NCBI RefSeq assembly: GCF_001279005.1
Contig: NZ_LGCN01000040.1
Coordinates: forward strand, 1-64,000
From: Streptomyces caelestis
Lineage (GTDB): Bacteria > Actinomycetota > Actinomycetes > Streptomycetales > Streptomycetaceae
Length of the DNA stretch: 64,000 bases
Reading direction: 5' to 3'
Shown piece after piece: positions 44,308 through 53,478 of this stretch. Each line of letters begins with the position of its first letter. The stretch's first letter is position 1. The notes below the pieces were generated by a model. That model saw only the letters and a program-made list of their open reading frames with translations, was not told the DNA's origin and ran no database searches. Made by a program: the position numbers and the translations under genes.

Positions 44308-45795
44308 ATGTCCCACCCGTTCCTCCCGCTCGCCTCCCTTGCCGCCGCGGAGGCGCCACCGCACACCGGAGGCCTGCTCCTCCTCCTCGACGGCACGGCG
44401 GGCCTGCTGACCGTCGCCGCCATCGGCATCGCGCTCCTGCTCTTCCTGATCATCAAGGTCCGGCTCCAGCCGTTCGTCGCGCTGCTCGCCGTCTCCATAG
44501 CCGTCGGCCTGATGGCGGGTCTGTCGGTCACCGAACTCTTCGGCACGGTCCAGCGCTCGGACGCGGTGTCCACCATCGAGTCCGGCATGGGCGGCATCCT
44601 CGGCCATGTCGCGATCATCATCGGCCTGGGCACGATGCTCGGCGCGATCCTGGAGGTCAGCGGCGGCGCGGAGGTGCTGGCGGGCCGGCTGCTCGGCCTG
44701 TTCGGCGAGAAGCGGGCGCCCCTCGCGATGGGCCTCACCGGTCTGATCTTCGGCATCCCGGTCTTCTTCGACGTCGGCATCTTCGTCCTCGCGCCGATCG
44801 TGTACGCCGCCGCCAAGCGCTCCGGCAAGTCGATCCTGCTCTACTGCCTCCCCCTCCTCGCCGGCCTCTCGGTCACCCACGCCTTCCTGCCCCCGCACCC
44901 GGGCCCGGTGGCCGCCGCCGGACTGCTCCACGTGGACCTGGGCTGGGTCATCCTGATGGGCGTCGTCTGCGGTCTGCCGGCCGTCGTCGCCGCCTGGGTC
45001 TACTCCGCCTGGATCGGCAAGCGGATCTTCGTCCCCGTACCGCAGGACATGGTCGAGGCCGCGCAGGAGGCCAAGGACGCCGTCGTCGCCGAGCAGCGCG
45101 CCTCCGGGGCCGAGCCGCGGGAGGCGCCGGTGCCGCTCGGCACGGTCCTCGGCATCATCGGCACGCCGCTCCTGCTGATCCTCGCGGCCACCTTCTCCTC
45201 GATCGCGCTGGACCCCTCCACCCTCCGCTCGGTCATCGAGTTCTTCGGCCACCCCTTCGTGGCGCTCACCCTCGCCCTGTTCCTCGCGTACTACCTGCTG
45301 GGCATCCGGCGCGGCTGGTCCCGCAAGTCCCTGGAGACCGTCTCCACGTCCTCCCTCAAGCCGGTCGGCAACATCCTGCTGGTGGTCGGCGCGGGCGGTG
45401 TCTTCGGCGCCGTCCTCAAGGCCAGCGGTGTCGCCCAGGCGCTGTCCGACACCTTCAACGACGTCGGCCTCCCGGTGATCGTCCTCTCCTACCTGATCTC
45501 CGTGGTGCTGCGGGTCGCGCAGGGCTCGGCGACGGTGGCGATCGTGACGACGGCGGGCATCGTGGCCCCGCTGCTGGCCGAGGGCGACCACTCCCAGGCG
45601 TTCGTGGCGCTCGTCATCATGGCCATCTCGGCGGGCTCGATCTTCGCCTCGCACGTCAACGACGGCGGCTTCTGGATGGTCGCCAAGTACTTCGGCATCA
45701 GCGAGCGGGACACGCTCAGGACGTGGACGGTGCTGGAGAGCGTGCTGTCCGTGGCCGGGTTCGTGGTCGCCGCCGCGCTCAGCCTCGTCGTGTGA
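44308..45795 (+). CDS. GntP family permease (gluconate / D-serine type)
   Basis: A 495-residue integral membrane protein with about 12-13 helices. GntP signatures include FGIPVFFDVGIFVLAPIV, LSVTHAFLPPHPGPVAA and RVAQGSATVAIVTTAG. The family carries gluconate but also the D-serine transporter DsdX. Because the cluster holds D-aminoacylase, D-amino-acid dehydratase and RidA, a D-amino-acid substrate is at least as likely as gluconate; the PfkB kinase would favour a sugar acid. AGAGGA lies before the ATG. Confidence 0.92.
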   Translation: MSHPFLPLASLAAAEAPPHTGGLLLLLDGTAGLLTVAAIGIALLLFLIIKVRLQPFVALLAVSIAVGLMAGLSVTELFGTVQRSDAVSTIESGMGGILGHVAIIIGLGTMLGAILEVSGGAEVLAGRLLGLFGEKRAPLAMGLTGLIFGIPVFFDVGIFVLAPIVYAAAKRSGKSILLYCLPLLAGLSVTHAFLPPHPGPVAAAGLLHVDLGWVILMGVVCGLPAVVAAWVYSAWIGKRIFVPVPQDMVEAAQEAKDAVVAEQRASGAEPREAPVPLGTVLGIIGTPLLLILAATFSSIALDPSTLRSVIEFFGHPFVALTLALFLAYYLLGIRRGWSRKSLETVSTSSLKPVGNILLVVGAGGVFGAVLKASGVAQALSDTFNDVGLPVIVLSYLISVVLRVAQGSATVAIVTTAGIVAPLLAEGDHSQAFVALVIMAISAGSIFASHVNDGGFWMVAKYFGISERDTLRTWTVLESVLSVAGFVVAAALSLVV

Positions 45796-45878
45796 GCCGT
45801 GGCGCCTGTGTAGGCGTCCGATAACGAAGTTGGGGTCGGCCGTGTCCGGCACAGGTTTATCGACCATACTCCTGCGGT

Positions 45879-46481
45879 GTGGAGCAGCGCATAGGTTCGA
45901 GCAGCCAGCCCCTGGAAGGCGCCGGTTTCGACCCGGCATTCATCCCCGGGCTCACCTCGCCCGCGTCCGGCCGGGAGGAGGACGCGAAGGCGAAACCGGA
46001 GGACACGGCCCCGGAGGAGGACGACGCCCCGGAGCCGGTGGCCGAGGCGGAGGCCGGGGCCGGGGAGGGGGCCGCCCCCGAGGAGGAGGCGGCCCCCGAC
46101 GGCCCCGTCTTCGAGGCCTTTGACCGCCGCGCCCGGGTCGTCGCCGACCACAGGGGCGTACGACTGCGCCTGGACGACCAGGAGTGCGAGTTCCGCTGGG
46201 ACGAGATCGGCGCGGTGGAGACGGAGACCGCCCGCTTCGGCAAGCGCTGGACGGTCACCGTCCACACCCCCGACAGCCGTTGGTACCCCCTCGAGGTCGA
46301 GGCCGACTCCCGGAGCCGTTTCACCGAGTGGGACACCGCTCTGGACGCGGTCCTGGACGAGTACTTCGAGGAGGGCGCCGACGACTTCGCGGAGGCGGCC
46401 GAGGAGGACACGGAGCCGACCGGGGCCGAGGAGGCCACGGACGGCGCCGAGGGCGGCGCCGCGAAGCAGCGGACGTCCTAA
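45879..46481 (+). CDS. Conserved hypothetical protein with acidic linker
   Basis: A 200-residue cytosolic protein. Residues 1-75 are Ala/Glu/Pro-rich and probably unstructured. Residues about 77-160 ([37 protein letters not shown]) are beta-rich and could form a PH-like or similar small domain. The tail is acidic again. I recognise no family. The GTG start lacks a clear ribosome site. Its stop codon overlaps the stop of the convergent carboxypeptidase gene by 3 bases. Confidence 0.78.
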   Translation: MEQRIGSSSQPLEGAGFDPAFIPGLTSPASGREEDAKAKPEDTAPEEDDAPEPVAEAEAGAGEGAAPEEEAAPDGPVFEAFDRRARVVADHRGVRLRLDDQECEFRWDEIGAVETETARFGKRWTVTVHTPDSRWYPLEVEADSRSRFTEWDTALDAVLDEYFEEGADDFAEAAEEDTEPTGAEEATDGAEGGAAKQRTS

Positions 46482-47818
46482 CCGCAGTACTGCGCCGCCT
46501 TGCCGATGGAGCGGTACATGCAGTCCGCGTTCTCCAGGAGTTGCAGGACGGCGTCCCGGTTGCGGGAGGTCTCCCGCTCGATGACCTCGTCGGGCGGGTA
46601 GAACCCGCCTCCGGAGCCGGAACCCGGGTACATCTCGAAGGTGTACCCGAAGATCCTGTGCGCGCCCCACAGGTAGTCGTCGATCGACCCGTCCGTGATG
46701 TACAGGTCGCTGGACTGCTGGGGCGTGTAGCCGTTACTGGTCGCCATCTTCCGGCCGACGGCCTGGAACGCGGCGTGGTCGTCGGCCGTCATCCCGGTTG
46801 TGGTGTCGGAGTAGGTGTAGCCGAACGGCCACAGCACCAGCTCGCTGTAGGTGTGGAAGTCGACGCCGGCCTTGATCTGCTGCACTCCGCCGACGACCCG
46901 GCTGCGCACGAAGTCCGCCACGACCTTCACCTCGGTCGCGGACTCCGGGGCGGAACCCCGGTAGGTCTCCGAGGACTTGGAGCCCGAGGAGCCGCCGCAG
47001 CATCCCCAGCGGTGGTCCCAGTTGCGGTTCAGGTCGGTCCCGACGTACGACGAACCGGAGTTCGGCTGGCGGTTCTTGCGCCAGGAGCGGTAGGAGCCGG
47101 AGGCGATGTCGTACTCGCCGCCGTCCGGGTTGAGGTCGGGGACGATCCAGATCTCCCGGCCGTCGACCATGCCGGTGATCCGGGAGTCGTTGCCGTACCC
47201 CGCGCCGAGCTCGCGCAGCAGGTACAGGGCCATCTCCACGGTCAGGTGCTCACGGGCGTGCTGGTGGTGGGTGAACAGGACCTCCGGCTCGCTCTCGTCG
47301 CTCGCCACGTTGTCGCTGACCTTGATGGCGACGATGTCCCGGCCCTGGTGGGACGTGCCGATCACCCGCTTGCTCATGATGTTCGGGTACGCCGCCAGCC
47401 GCTGGTCGATCTCCGCGTTCATCTCGGCGTAGTTGTGGTAGCGGGAGTCGGCCGAGGGGAAGTCGAACAGGCGCATGCCGTCGGCGGCGGACGAGCGGTC
47501 GGGGGCGGCGCCCAGGGGCGTGACCTCGTAGCCCTGTCGCCGCAGCGCCTTGATCTGGTCCGCCCGCCCGGAGACCACCACGGTCTCCTCGTCGGCCTCG
47601 TCCACGGTGACGCCGGAGCGCTGGATCGCCGTACGGGTCACGGGGCTCGTGCGCTGGTGGATCTCGTACTGGCGGACGTCCTCGGCCGAGGGCGCGGGGC
47701 GGTCGGCGCCGTCCGCGCCGGCCCGGGTCGCCGTCAGCGACAGCGGCGCCGCGAGGGCGAGGGAGAGGAGGGTGGCGAGCGCGGCGGAGCGCCGTCTGCC
47801 GCGGATGCGGAGTCGCAT
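46478..47818 (-). CDS. Secreted zinc carboxypeptidase (M14 family)
   Basis: A 446-residue exported metallopeptidase. The signal peptide (1-34) ends ATRAGA. An approximately 85-residue propeptide follows. Zinc ligands His and Glu are in [12 protein letters not shown], the third His in [14 protein letters not shown], substrate Arg region in [12 protein letters not shown], and the catalytic Glu in TFEMYPGSG. The family includes the Streptomyces and Thermoactinomyces carboxypeptidases T, which remove C-terminal residues from peptides. AAGGAG lies 6 bases before the ATG. It is divergent from the NRAMP-like gene and its stop overlaps that of the convergent upstream neighbour. Confidence 0.93.
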   Translation of the reverse strand: MRLRIRGRRRSAALATLLSLALAAPLSLTATRAGADGADRPAPSAEDVRQYEIHQRTSPVTRTAIQRSGVTVDEADEETVVVSGRADQIKALRRQGYEVTPLGAAPDRSSAADGMRLFDFPSADSRYHNYAEMNAEIDQRLAAYPNIMSKRVIGTSHQGRDIVAIKVSDNVASDESEPEVLFTHHQHAREHLTVEMALYLLRELGAGYGNDSRITGMVDGREIWIVPDLNPDGGEYDIASGSYRSWRKNRQPNSGSSYVGTDLNRNWDHRWGCCGGSSGSKSSETYRGSAPESATEVKVVADFVRSRVVGGVQQIKAGVDFHTYSELVLWPFGYTYSDTTTGMTADDHAAFQAVGRKMATSNGYTPQQSSDLYITDGSIDDYLWGAHRIFGYTFEMYPGSGSGGGFYPPDEVIERETSRNRDAVLQLLENADCMYRSIGKAAQYCG

Positions 47819-48013
47819 GAAGTCTCCTTGTGGGAGGTGGGGTTGTTCATGGCGACGTGCGTGGTGCGGGCGTGGTGCGGTGCCGACATCGTCACGGAGT
47901 GACATGGACCGGTCAAGGTGGGGAATCCGGCCGACCGCTCGGGCAGGTGCATCCTGTGGGGATCCCCGCACGCCCTCTTGTCCGACCGGCGACCATGGGC
48001 TTTCTTGACCCCC

Positions 48014-49336
48014 ATGGCGGACACCACGGGCGACATCGAAGACACCGGCGTACCACTCGGGGGCGAACCGGCTCCCCGTCAGTCCCTCTGGCGCCACATC
48101 GGGCCCGGCATCGTCGTCGCGGCCACGGGGGTGGGCGCCGGCGACCTCGTGGCCACCCTCGTCGCGGGCGGCAACTTCGGCTACACCCTGCTGTGGGCCG
48201 CGATCGTCGGCTGTCTGGTGAAGATCTCCCTCGCGGAGGCGTGCGGCCGGTGGCACCTGTCCACCGGGCGCACCCTCTTCGACGGCTGGGCGAGCCTCGG
48301 CCGCTGGACGACCTGGTTCTTCGCGGTCTACGCCGTGATCTGGGGCTTCGTCTACGGCGCGGCGGCGATGTCGTCGAGCGCCCTGCCGCTGCAGGCGCTC
48401 TTCCCGGACGTGATGGACCTCGAAGGGTGGGGCATCGCCTGCGGCCTGGTGGGCCTGGTCTTCGTCTGGTTCAACAAGTACGGCGTCTTCGAGAAGGTCA
48501 TGACGGTCCTGGTGGGCGTCATGTTCGCCGTCACCGTCTACCTGGCGGTCCGCGTCACCCCCCACCTCGGCGACGCCTTCGCCGGCCTCCTCCCGGTCCT
48601 CCCGGACGAGAAGGGCTCGGTCCTCAACACCCTCGGTCTGATCGGCGGCGTGGGCGGCACCATCACGCTGGCGGCGTACGGCTACTGGGTCAACGCCAAG
48701 GGCTGGACGAACACCGGCTGGATGAAGGTCATGCGCCTGGACAACCGGGTCGCCTACGCCACCACCGGCGTCTTCGTCATCGCGATGCTCCTCGTCGGCG
48801 CCGAGCTGCTGCACTCGGCGAACATCGCGATCGCGAGCGGCGACAAGGGCCTGATCCAGCTCGGCGACGTCCTGGAGCGGCAGTACGGACCGGCCACCGG
48901 CAAGCTCTTCCTGATCGGCTTCTTCGCCACCTCCTTCACCTCCCTGATCGGCGTGTGGCACGGGGTGAGCCTGATGTTCGCCGACTTCCTGGCCCGGCGG
49001 CGGGGCGAGCGGGAGGCGCGCGGCGACGAGCTGGCCTCCGGCCGCCGCGAACGCTCCTGGGCCTTCCGCGCCTACCTGCTCTGGCTCACCTTCCCGCCCA
49101 TGATCCTGCTCTTCCAGGGCCAGCCCTTCCGCCTGATCATCGTCTACGGCGTCCTGGGCGCCGCCTTCATGCCCTTCCTCGCCCTCACCCTGCTCTGGCT
49201 CCTCAACTCGAGCCGCACACCGCGCGAGTGGCGCAACGGCCCCCTCAGCAACACCATGCTGGCCGTCGCCGGCCTGCTGTTCCTGGTCCTCTGCGTCAAG
49301 CAGGTCCGGGACCAGCCGTGGTCGGAGTTCTTCTGA
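48014..49336 (+). CDS. NRAMP-like membrane transporter lacking the usual metal-site motif
   Basis: A 440-residue membrane protein with about 11 helices and the overall NRAMP/APC-type organisation (first helix block [20 protein letters not shown]). In true NRAMP metal carriers helix 1 carries Asp-Pro-Gly-Asn and helix 6 Met-Pro-His. Here the first is Gly-Ala-Gly-Asp and the sixth block reads [14 protein letters not shown], without Met-Pro-His. Transition-metal transport by the known mechanism is therefore doubtful; magnesium-type NRAMP relatives or a different substrate are possible. The start at 48014 gives a natural cytoplasmic N-terminus, but no ribosome site is seen there. Confidence 0.82.
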   Translation: MADTTGDIEDTGVPLGGEPAPRQSLWRHIGPGIVVAATGVGAGDLVATLVAGGNFGYTLLWAAIVGCLVKISLAEACGRWHLSTGRTLFDGWASLGRWTTWFFAVYAVIWGFVYGAAAMSSSALPLQALFPDVMDLEGWGIACGLVGLVFVWFNKYGVFEKVMTVLVGVMFAVTVYLAVRVTPHLGDAFAGLLPVLPDEKGSVLNTLGLIGGVGGTITLAAYGYWVNAKGWTNTGWMKVMRLDNRVAYATTGVFVIAMLLVGAELLHSANIAIASGDKGLIQLGDVLERQYGPATGKLFLIGFFATSFTSLIGVWHGVSLMFADFLARRRGEREARGDELASGRRERSWAFRAYLLWLTFPPMILLFQGQPFRLIIVYGVLGAAFMPFLALTLLWLLNSSRTPREWRNGPLSNTMLAVAGLLFLVLCVKQVRDQPWSEFF

Positions 49337-49355
49337 CCCGCACGGACCGCCGGCC

Positions 49356-50630
49356 CTACCGCAGCTCGTCCCACTCCGGGCTGAGCGCCATCTCCCGCAG
49401 CTGGTCGACGGTCAGCGCGGGGGTGGCGCGGGACGGCTCGGCGTGCGCGGCACCGTTGTTGAAAGCGCTGATCACCACGCGGAAGCCGTCCTCGCCGGGC
49501 CGCAGGGTGTCGGCGGTCCACATCAGGACTCCGGCGACCCGGTCGTCCCCGTTCCCCTGCCGGACGGCGACGCGGGTGCCGTCGGGCAGGGTCTCGCCGT
49601 CGGTGTAGAGCTCTCCGGCGATGTCGCCCATGCCGTGCTGGACGTTGACCTGGACGAGGCTCTCGCCCCGGCCGTCGTCGACCACGACGTAGGCGAAATC
49701 GCCCTCCGGGTCACCCTTCCTGACCACGTCCAGTCCCTCCGGGAGCAACCCGGCCAGCGTCCTGCCGACGTCCTCGCCGGAGGCGGCCGGCGGCAGGTCG
49801 GCGGTCGGGGCGCCCCCGGCGGGCTCCGGCGTCTCGGGGATCGCGTCCACCACCCGGCGCCACACCTCGGCCGTGACGACCTCCTCCAGCTGCTCGGCCG
49901 ACAGCGGCGGCTCCGCACGGGAGACCGGCGCGCCCTTCTGCGCGGGAGCGTTCCACTCGCCGACGCTGACGTGCTGCCCCTCGGCCGTGACCAGGTCGGC
50001 GGACCAGTACTTGGTGTCGACGCGTTTGTCGGGATACTCGTACCCCTTGAGCAGCCGCAGCAGCGAGCCGTCGGACAGCCGGGTGGAGGAGCAGTCGTCG
50101 TAGGGGACGAACGTCTCGTCGGGACACCGCGTCAGCTGCCGGACCTGGGCACCGCCCGGCTCCACCCGGTCGAACCCCACGGTGATCGCGGCGGCACCCC
50201 GCCCGTCGTCGTGGACGAGAGACGCGTACGGCCCCGGTTCGTCGGCCGTCCCGCGGGCCTCCTCCCGACTGAACTCGCCCTCGGGCAGCAGCTCCTTGAG
50301 CCGGTCGAGGAGGGTGTCGCCGGACACGGGAGCCGGGGCGGAGGCGGCGGCCGACGCGGACGGCCGGGAGGCGGCCCCGGTGGCCGCGGCGGAGACGTCC
50401 GATCCGTCGGAGTTCCCCTGCGGCAGGAACATCGCCCCGCCCACCCCGACCAGCGCGACCCCGGCGACCCCGCCGAGCACCCCGGCCCGGCGCCGCGTCA
50501 GCGCCCGCCGTCCGCGGGCCCGCCCACCGGCGACGAGGGCCGAACGGTCGGCGTCGAAGCCTCCGCCGGTCTCGTGCAGCGCGGCGGAGAGCCGTTCCTC
50601 GAAGGGTTCCTGATGCTGGTTTTCGGGCAT
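49356..50630 (-). CDS. Membrane-anchored protein encoded with an ECF sigma factor
   Basis: A 424-residue protein with a cytoplasmic N-terminus of about 47 residues (Arg-rich, after [14 protein letters not shown]), one membrane helix (about 49-68, [20 protein letters not shown]), a Ser/Ala/Pro linker, and two similar extracytoplasmic halves ([11 protein letters not shown] and [12 protein letters not shown] mark equivalent strands). Lying 83 bases downstream of the SigE-type sigma gene, it is probably its partner, as sensor or anti-sigma. There is no zinc-binding anti-sigma motif. AAGGGTGG lies before the ATG. Confidence 0.8.
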   Translation of the reverse strand: MPENQHQEPFEERLSAALHETGGGFDADRSALVAGGRARGRRALTRRRAGVLGGVAGVALVGVGGAMFLPQGNSDGSDVSAAATGAASRPSASAAASAPAPVSGDTLLDRLKELLPEGEFSREEARGTADEPGPYASLVHDDGRGAAAITVGFDRVEPGGAQVRQLTRCPDETFVPYDDCSSTRLSDGSLLRLLKGYEYPDKRVDTKYWSADLVTAEGQHVSVGEWNAPAQKGAPVSRAEPPLSAEQLEEVVTAEVWRRVVDAIPETPEPAGGAPTADLPPAASGEDVGRTLAGLLPEGLDVVRKGDPEGDFAYVVVDDGRGESLVQVNVQHGMGDIAGELYTDGETLPDGTRVAVRQGNGDDRVAGVLMWTADTLRPGEDGFRVVISAFNNGAAHAEPSRATPALTVDQLREMALSPEWDELR

Positions 50631-50713
50631 GGCGAACCACCCTTTCCGCATGGTGGGAGAAGTGAGAGCCGAAGTGGGGAGTGGGAACGGGGGGACAACG
50701 GGCTCCGGAGACG

Positions 50714-51223
50714 TCAGGTTCCGGCGTACTCCGTGAGATCTTCGCCGAGCAGTTCGCGCAACCTGCCCAGCGCCCGGGAACAGCGGGTCCGAACGGCCGC
50801 CGAGCTGACGTTCATGACGTCGGCGGTCTCCTCGACGGACCGGTCCTCCCAGTACCGCAGGACGACGACGGCCCGGTCCTTGGCGGGCAGCCGCGCCAGC
50901 GCGTCCAGCAGCGTGAGCCGCAGTGAGGCGTCCCCGTCCCCGGCGCCGGGCAGGTCCGGGAACACGTCCGTCGCCCGTTCACGGCTGCTGCGCCGCCGCT
51001 GGTGGGCGAGGAAGGTCCGGGTGAGCACGGTCTGCGCGTACCCGGCGGGGTTCCCGACCCGGGAGACGCGTCCCCAGCGGACGTACAGCCGCCCGAAGGT
51101 CTCCTGCACGAGATCCTCGGCCAGGTGCGTGTCCCCGGCGGTGAGCAGACACGCGGACCGGTACAGGTGGCCGGCCCGCGCCGCCGCGAACTCGGCGTAC
51201 TCGTCCGCCCGCGCCTGTCTCAT
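50714..51223 (-). CDS. RNA polymerase ECF sigma factor, SigE-like family
   Basis: A 169-residue sigma factor with region 2 (LYRSACLLTAGDTHLAEDLV, QETFGRLYVRWGRV) and region 4 (LARLPAKDRAVVVLRYWEDR, then SVEETADVMNVSSAAVRTRC). This is the SigE-like (SACE) group that is very numerous in Streptomyces. It should recruit RNA polymerase to a small regulon, possibly in response to an envelope signal sensed by the downstream membrane protein. Start ATG has GGGGGC upstream. It is not the cell-envelope factor sigma-E of S. coelicolor itself. Confidence 0.9.
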   Translation of the reverse strand: MRQARADEYAEFAAARAGHLYRSACLLTAGDTHLAEDLVQETFGRLYVRWGRVSRVGNPAGYAQTVLTRTFLAHQRRRSSRERATDVFPDLPGAGDGDASLRLTLLDALARLPAKDRAVVVLRYWEDRSVEETADVMNVSSAAVRTRCSRALGRLRELLGEDLTEYAGT

Positions 51224-51328
51224 GTGCCGTGCCCCCTGTGTTCGTCCGGTCCCGTGTCCGCCGCCTTCACCTCATTGATGCGGTGGGGCGGGGAGAATGT
51301 TTCATACGGACCTCACGGCGGAACGGGG

Positions 51329-51362
51329 CCGCCCCCGCCCACGGTGACGTGGGCGGGGGCGG
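51329..51362 (-). terminator. Terminator downstream of the chitinase gene
   Basis: CCGCCCCCGCCCAC and its exact complement form a 14-bp stem around GGTGAC, 20 bases after the chitinase stop on the minus strand. Confidence 0.8.
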
Positions 51363-51381
51363 ACGACGGGCGTCGCGCCGG

Positions 51382-53091
51382 CTACGGCAGCGCGTGGACG
51401 TGCGGGCCCACCGCGTCGGACCAGGCGTTGCCGGCCGTGGCGTCCCAGTTGGTGGACCAGGTCATCGCGCCCCGCAGCGACGGGTAGGTCCTCGACGGCT
51501 TGAAGGTGCCGCAGTGGACGCCCTTCGTCAGGCAGTCCAGGGCGTTGTTCACCACCGTCGGCGAGACGTGGCCGCTGCCCGCGCCCCGCGTCGAGGCCGG
51601 CAGGCCCAGGCCCACCTGGGACGGGTCGAGACCGCCCTCCAGCTGGATGCAGGCGAGCGCGGTCAGGAAGTCCACCGAGCCCTGGCTGTACACCTTGCCG
51701 TCGCAGCCCAGCATGGAACCGCTGTTGTAGTACTGCATGTTGACGACCGTGAGGATGTCCTTCACGTTCAGCGCGGTACGGAAGTACGAGCCGGACGTCG
51801 ACTGCATGTCGATGGTCTGCGGCGCCATCGTCAGGATCATGTCCGGGCCCGCCTTCGCCGACAGGGCGCGCAGCGCCTGCGTCATGTAGGTCGGGTCGAG
51901 GCCGTTCTCCAGGTCGATGTCGACGCCGTCGAAGCCGTACTCCCGCATCAGGGCGTACACCGAGTCCGCGAAGTTCGTCGCCGAGGCGGGGTCGTTCACC
52001 GCGACGGTGCCCTTCTCGCCGCCGACCGAGATGATGACCTTCTTCCCGGCCGCCTGCTTGGCCCGGACGTCCGCCTTGAACTGGTCCACGGTGTAGCCGC
52101 CCAGGCCCGCCGAGTCCAGGTGGAAGGTGACCGCGCCCGGTGTGCCGGTGGCGTCGGCGAAGGCGACCGCGATGATGTCGTAGGCGCTCTGCACGTCCGA
52201 GAGGCGCTGCACCGCCGCACCGTTGTCGAAGTTCTGCCAGTACCCGGTCACCGCGTGCCGGGGCAGGTCACCGCCCCCGCCTCCGCCGCTCTCCTTCGTC
52301 CGCGCCGTCACCGCCGCCGACTTCGGCGACTCGCCCGCCGCGTTGACCGCCGCGACCTGGAAGGAGTACGACGACGCGGCCGCGAGCCCGGTCACGGTCG
52401 CCGACGTGCCCGACACGGCCGTCACCTTCGCACCGTCGCGGTAGAGGGTGTAGCCCGTGGCCCCCGACACCGCGTTCCAGGCCAGGGACACCGACGAGGA
52501 CGTCGTGCCGGAGACGCCGAGACCGCCCGGTGTGCCCGGGACCGTCGGTTCCGGGTCACCGCCGCCGCCCCCGTCGGGGCCGAACACCGACAGGTCGTCC
52601 GCGTAGTAGGCGGCCTGGCCGTACCAGCCGTGGGTGTAGACCGTGACCGAGGTGGTGGAGGAGCCGGTGGTGAAGCCCGTCGACAGCTGCTTCCAGCTGC
52701 CGGAGTCCGGGGTCCAGGTGGAGACGTCCGTCGTACCGGTGCCGGTCACGCCCAGGTAGGCGTACCCGCCCCGCACCCAGCCGCTCAGCCGGTACGTGGA
52801 GTTCGGCTTCACCGCGACGGTCTGGGCGCAGCGGGCGTTGTCCTGCCCGGCGGGTGTGGCCTTGAGCGCGGCCGTGCCGCCGTGGACCGGGGAGGAGACG
52901 GTCGTGCCGCTGTCCGCCGAACAGGTCCAGCCGCCCAGGCCCGCCTCGAAGCCGGCGTTCCTGGCGTTGTCGACGTCCGCCGCGGACGCCTGGCCCGCGC
53001 CGGCGAGGGGGAGGGCGAGGGCGAGGGCGGAGACGAAGGCTCCGGTCCAGAGACGTCTGCGTCGAACGGGCGTTCCTGGTGCGCGGTTCAT
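51382..53091 (-). CDS. chiA: Secreted chitinase, GH18 family
   Basis: A 569-residue extracellular chitinase. Domain order: signal peptide (1-38, ending ASA), an N-terminal carbohydrate-binding beta-sandwich (about 40-172), an Asp/Gly-rich linker, a fibronectin type III domain (about 185-270), a second Gly linker, and the GH18 catalytic barrel (about 280-569). The DxxDxDxE motif is complete in FDGVDIDLEN with catalytic Glu395. It releases N-acetylglucosamine oligomers from chitin. The symbol follows S. coelicolor ChiA (SCO5003), which has this layout and position as I recall. GGAGG lies 5 bases before the ATG; the promoter carries classic chitinase repeats. Confidence 0.94.
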   Translation of the reverse strand: MNRAPGTPVRRRRLWTGAFVSALALALPLAGAGQASAADVDNARNAGFEAGLGGWTCSADSGTTVSSPVHGGTAALKATPAGQDNARCAQTVAVKPNSTYRLSGWVRGGYAYLGVTGTGTTDVSTWTPDSGSWKQLSTGFTTGSSTTSVTVYTHGWYGQAAYYADDLSVFGPDGGGGGDPEPTVPGTPGGLGVSGTTSSSVSLAWNAVSGATGYTLYRDGAKVTAVSGTSATVTGLAAASSYSFQVAAVNAAGESPKSAAVTARTKESGGGGGGDLPRHAVTGYWQNFDNGAAVQRLSDVQSAYDIIAVAFADATGTPGAVTFHLDSAGLGGYTVDQFKADVRAKQAAGKKVIISVGGEKGTVAVNDPASATNFADSVYALMREYGFDGVDIDLENGLDPTYMTQALRALSAKAGPDMILTMAPQTIDMQSTSGSYFRTALNVKDILTVVNMQYYNSGSMLGCDGKVYSQGSVDFLTALACIQLEGGLDPSQVGLGLPASTRGAGSGHVSPTVVNNALDCLTKGVHCGTFKPSRTYPSLRGAMTWSTNWDATAGNAWSDAVGPHVHALP

Positions 53092-53164
53092 GGAGGCCTC
53101 CGGTGGGGGAGAAGAGGGGGGAGGAGAGGAGCGGGCGACGGTGGCCACCGTGTGCAGCACAAGG

Positions 53165-53201
53165 TGGTCCAGACCAATCGTGTTGTCAATAGGTCCAGAC
53201 C
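53165..53201 (-). promoter_or_regulatory. Chitinase promoter direct repeats (chitin/DasR control)
   Basis: GGTCCAGACC occurs twice, at 53166-53175 and 53192-53201, matching the 12-bp direct repeat known from Streptomyces chitinase promoters (TGGTCCAGACCT). TGGTCCAGACCA at 53165-53176 is also close to the DasR-responsive element TGGTCTAGACCA. On the minus strand TTGACA (53187-53182) lies between them and is a perfect -35 hexamer. The arrangement predicts chitin induction and glucose/N-acetylglucosamine repression. Confidence 0.8.
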
Positions 53202-53385
53202 GGAATCGACCGGTGGAACGGTCCCGGGGTGCCGCCCGGCGTCAAGGCGGTGCACGGGGAGCCACACCCCCGGGTCCCGGACGGGACCGGCGAGATGCTC
53301 GACGTGTCCCGTTTTGGCGCGCCTTGTGCATCAGTAGTTGTCGTTCGGCTGCTCAAACGCTGTTCTCCGGTCACAGACCCGCGGA

Positions 53386-53391
53386 TACAGT
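53386..53391 (+). promoter_or_regulatory. Candidate -10 box for the tad operon
   Basis: TACAGT fits TANNNT and lies 88 bases before the first gene. No convincing -35 hexamer was found at the usual distance, so the assignment is weak. Confidence 0.25.
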
Positions 53392-53478
53392 GCTGACGTA
53401 GTCACGCAGTGAAGTCACCGGGGAGCATCGGAGTGACGCCCGATGGGCCGAGGGGCCTGGGAGAACGGGGAGCCGCGC

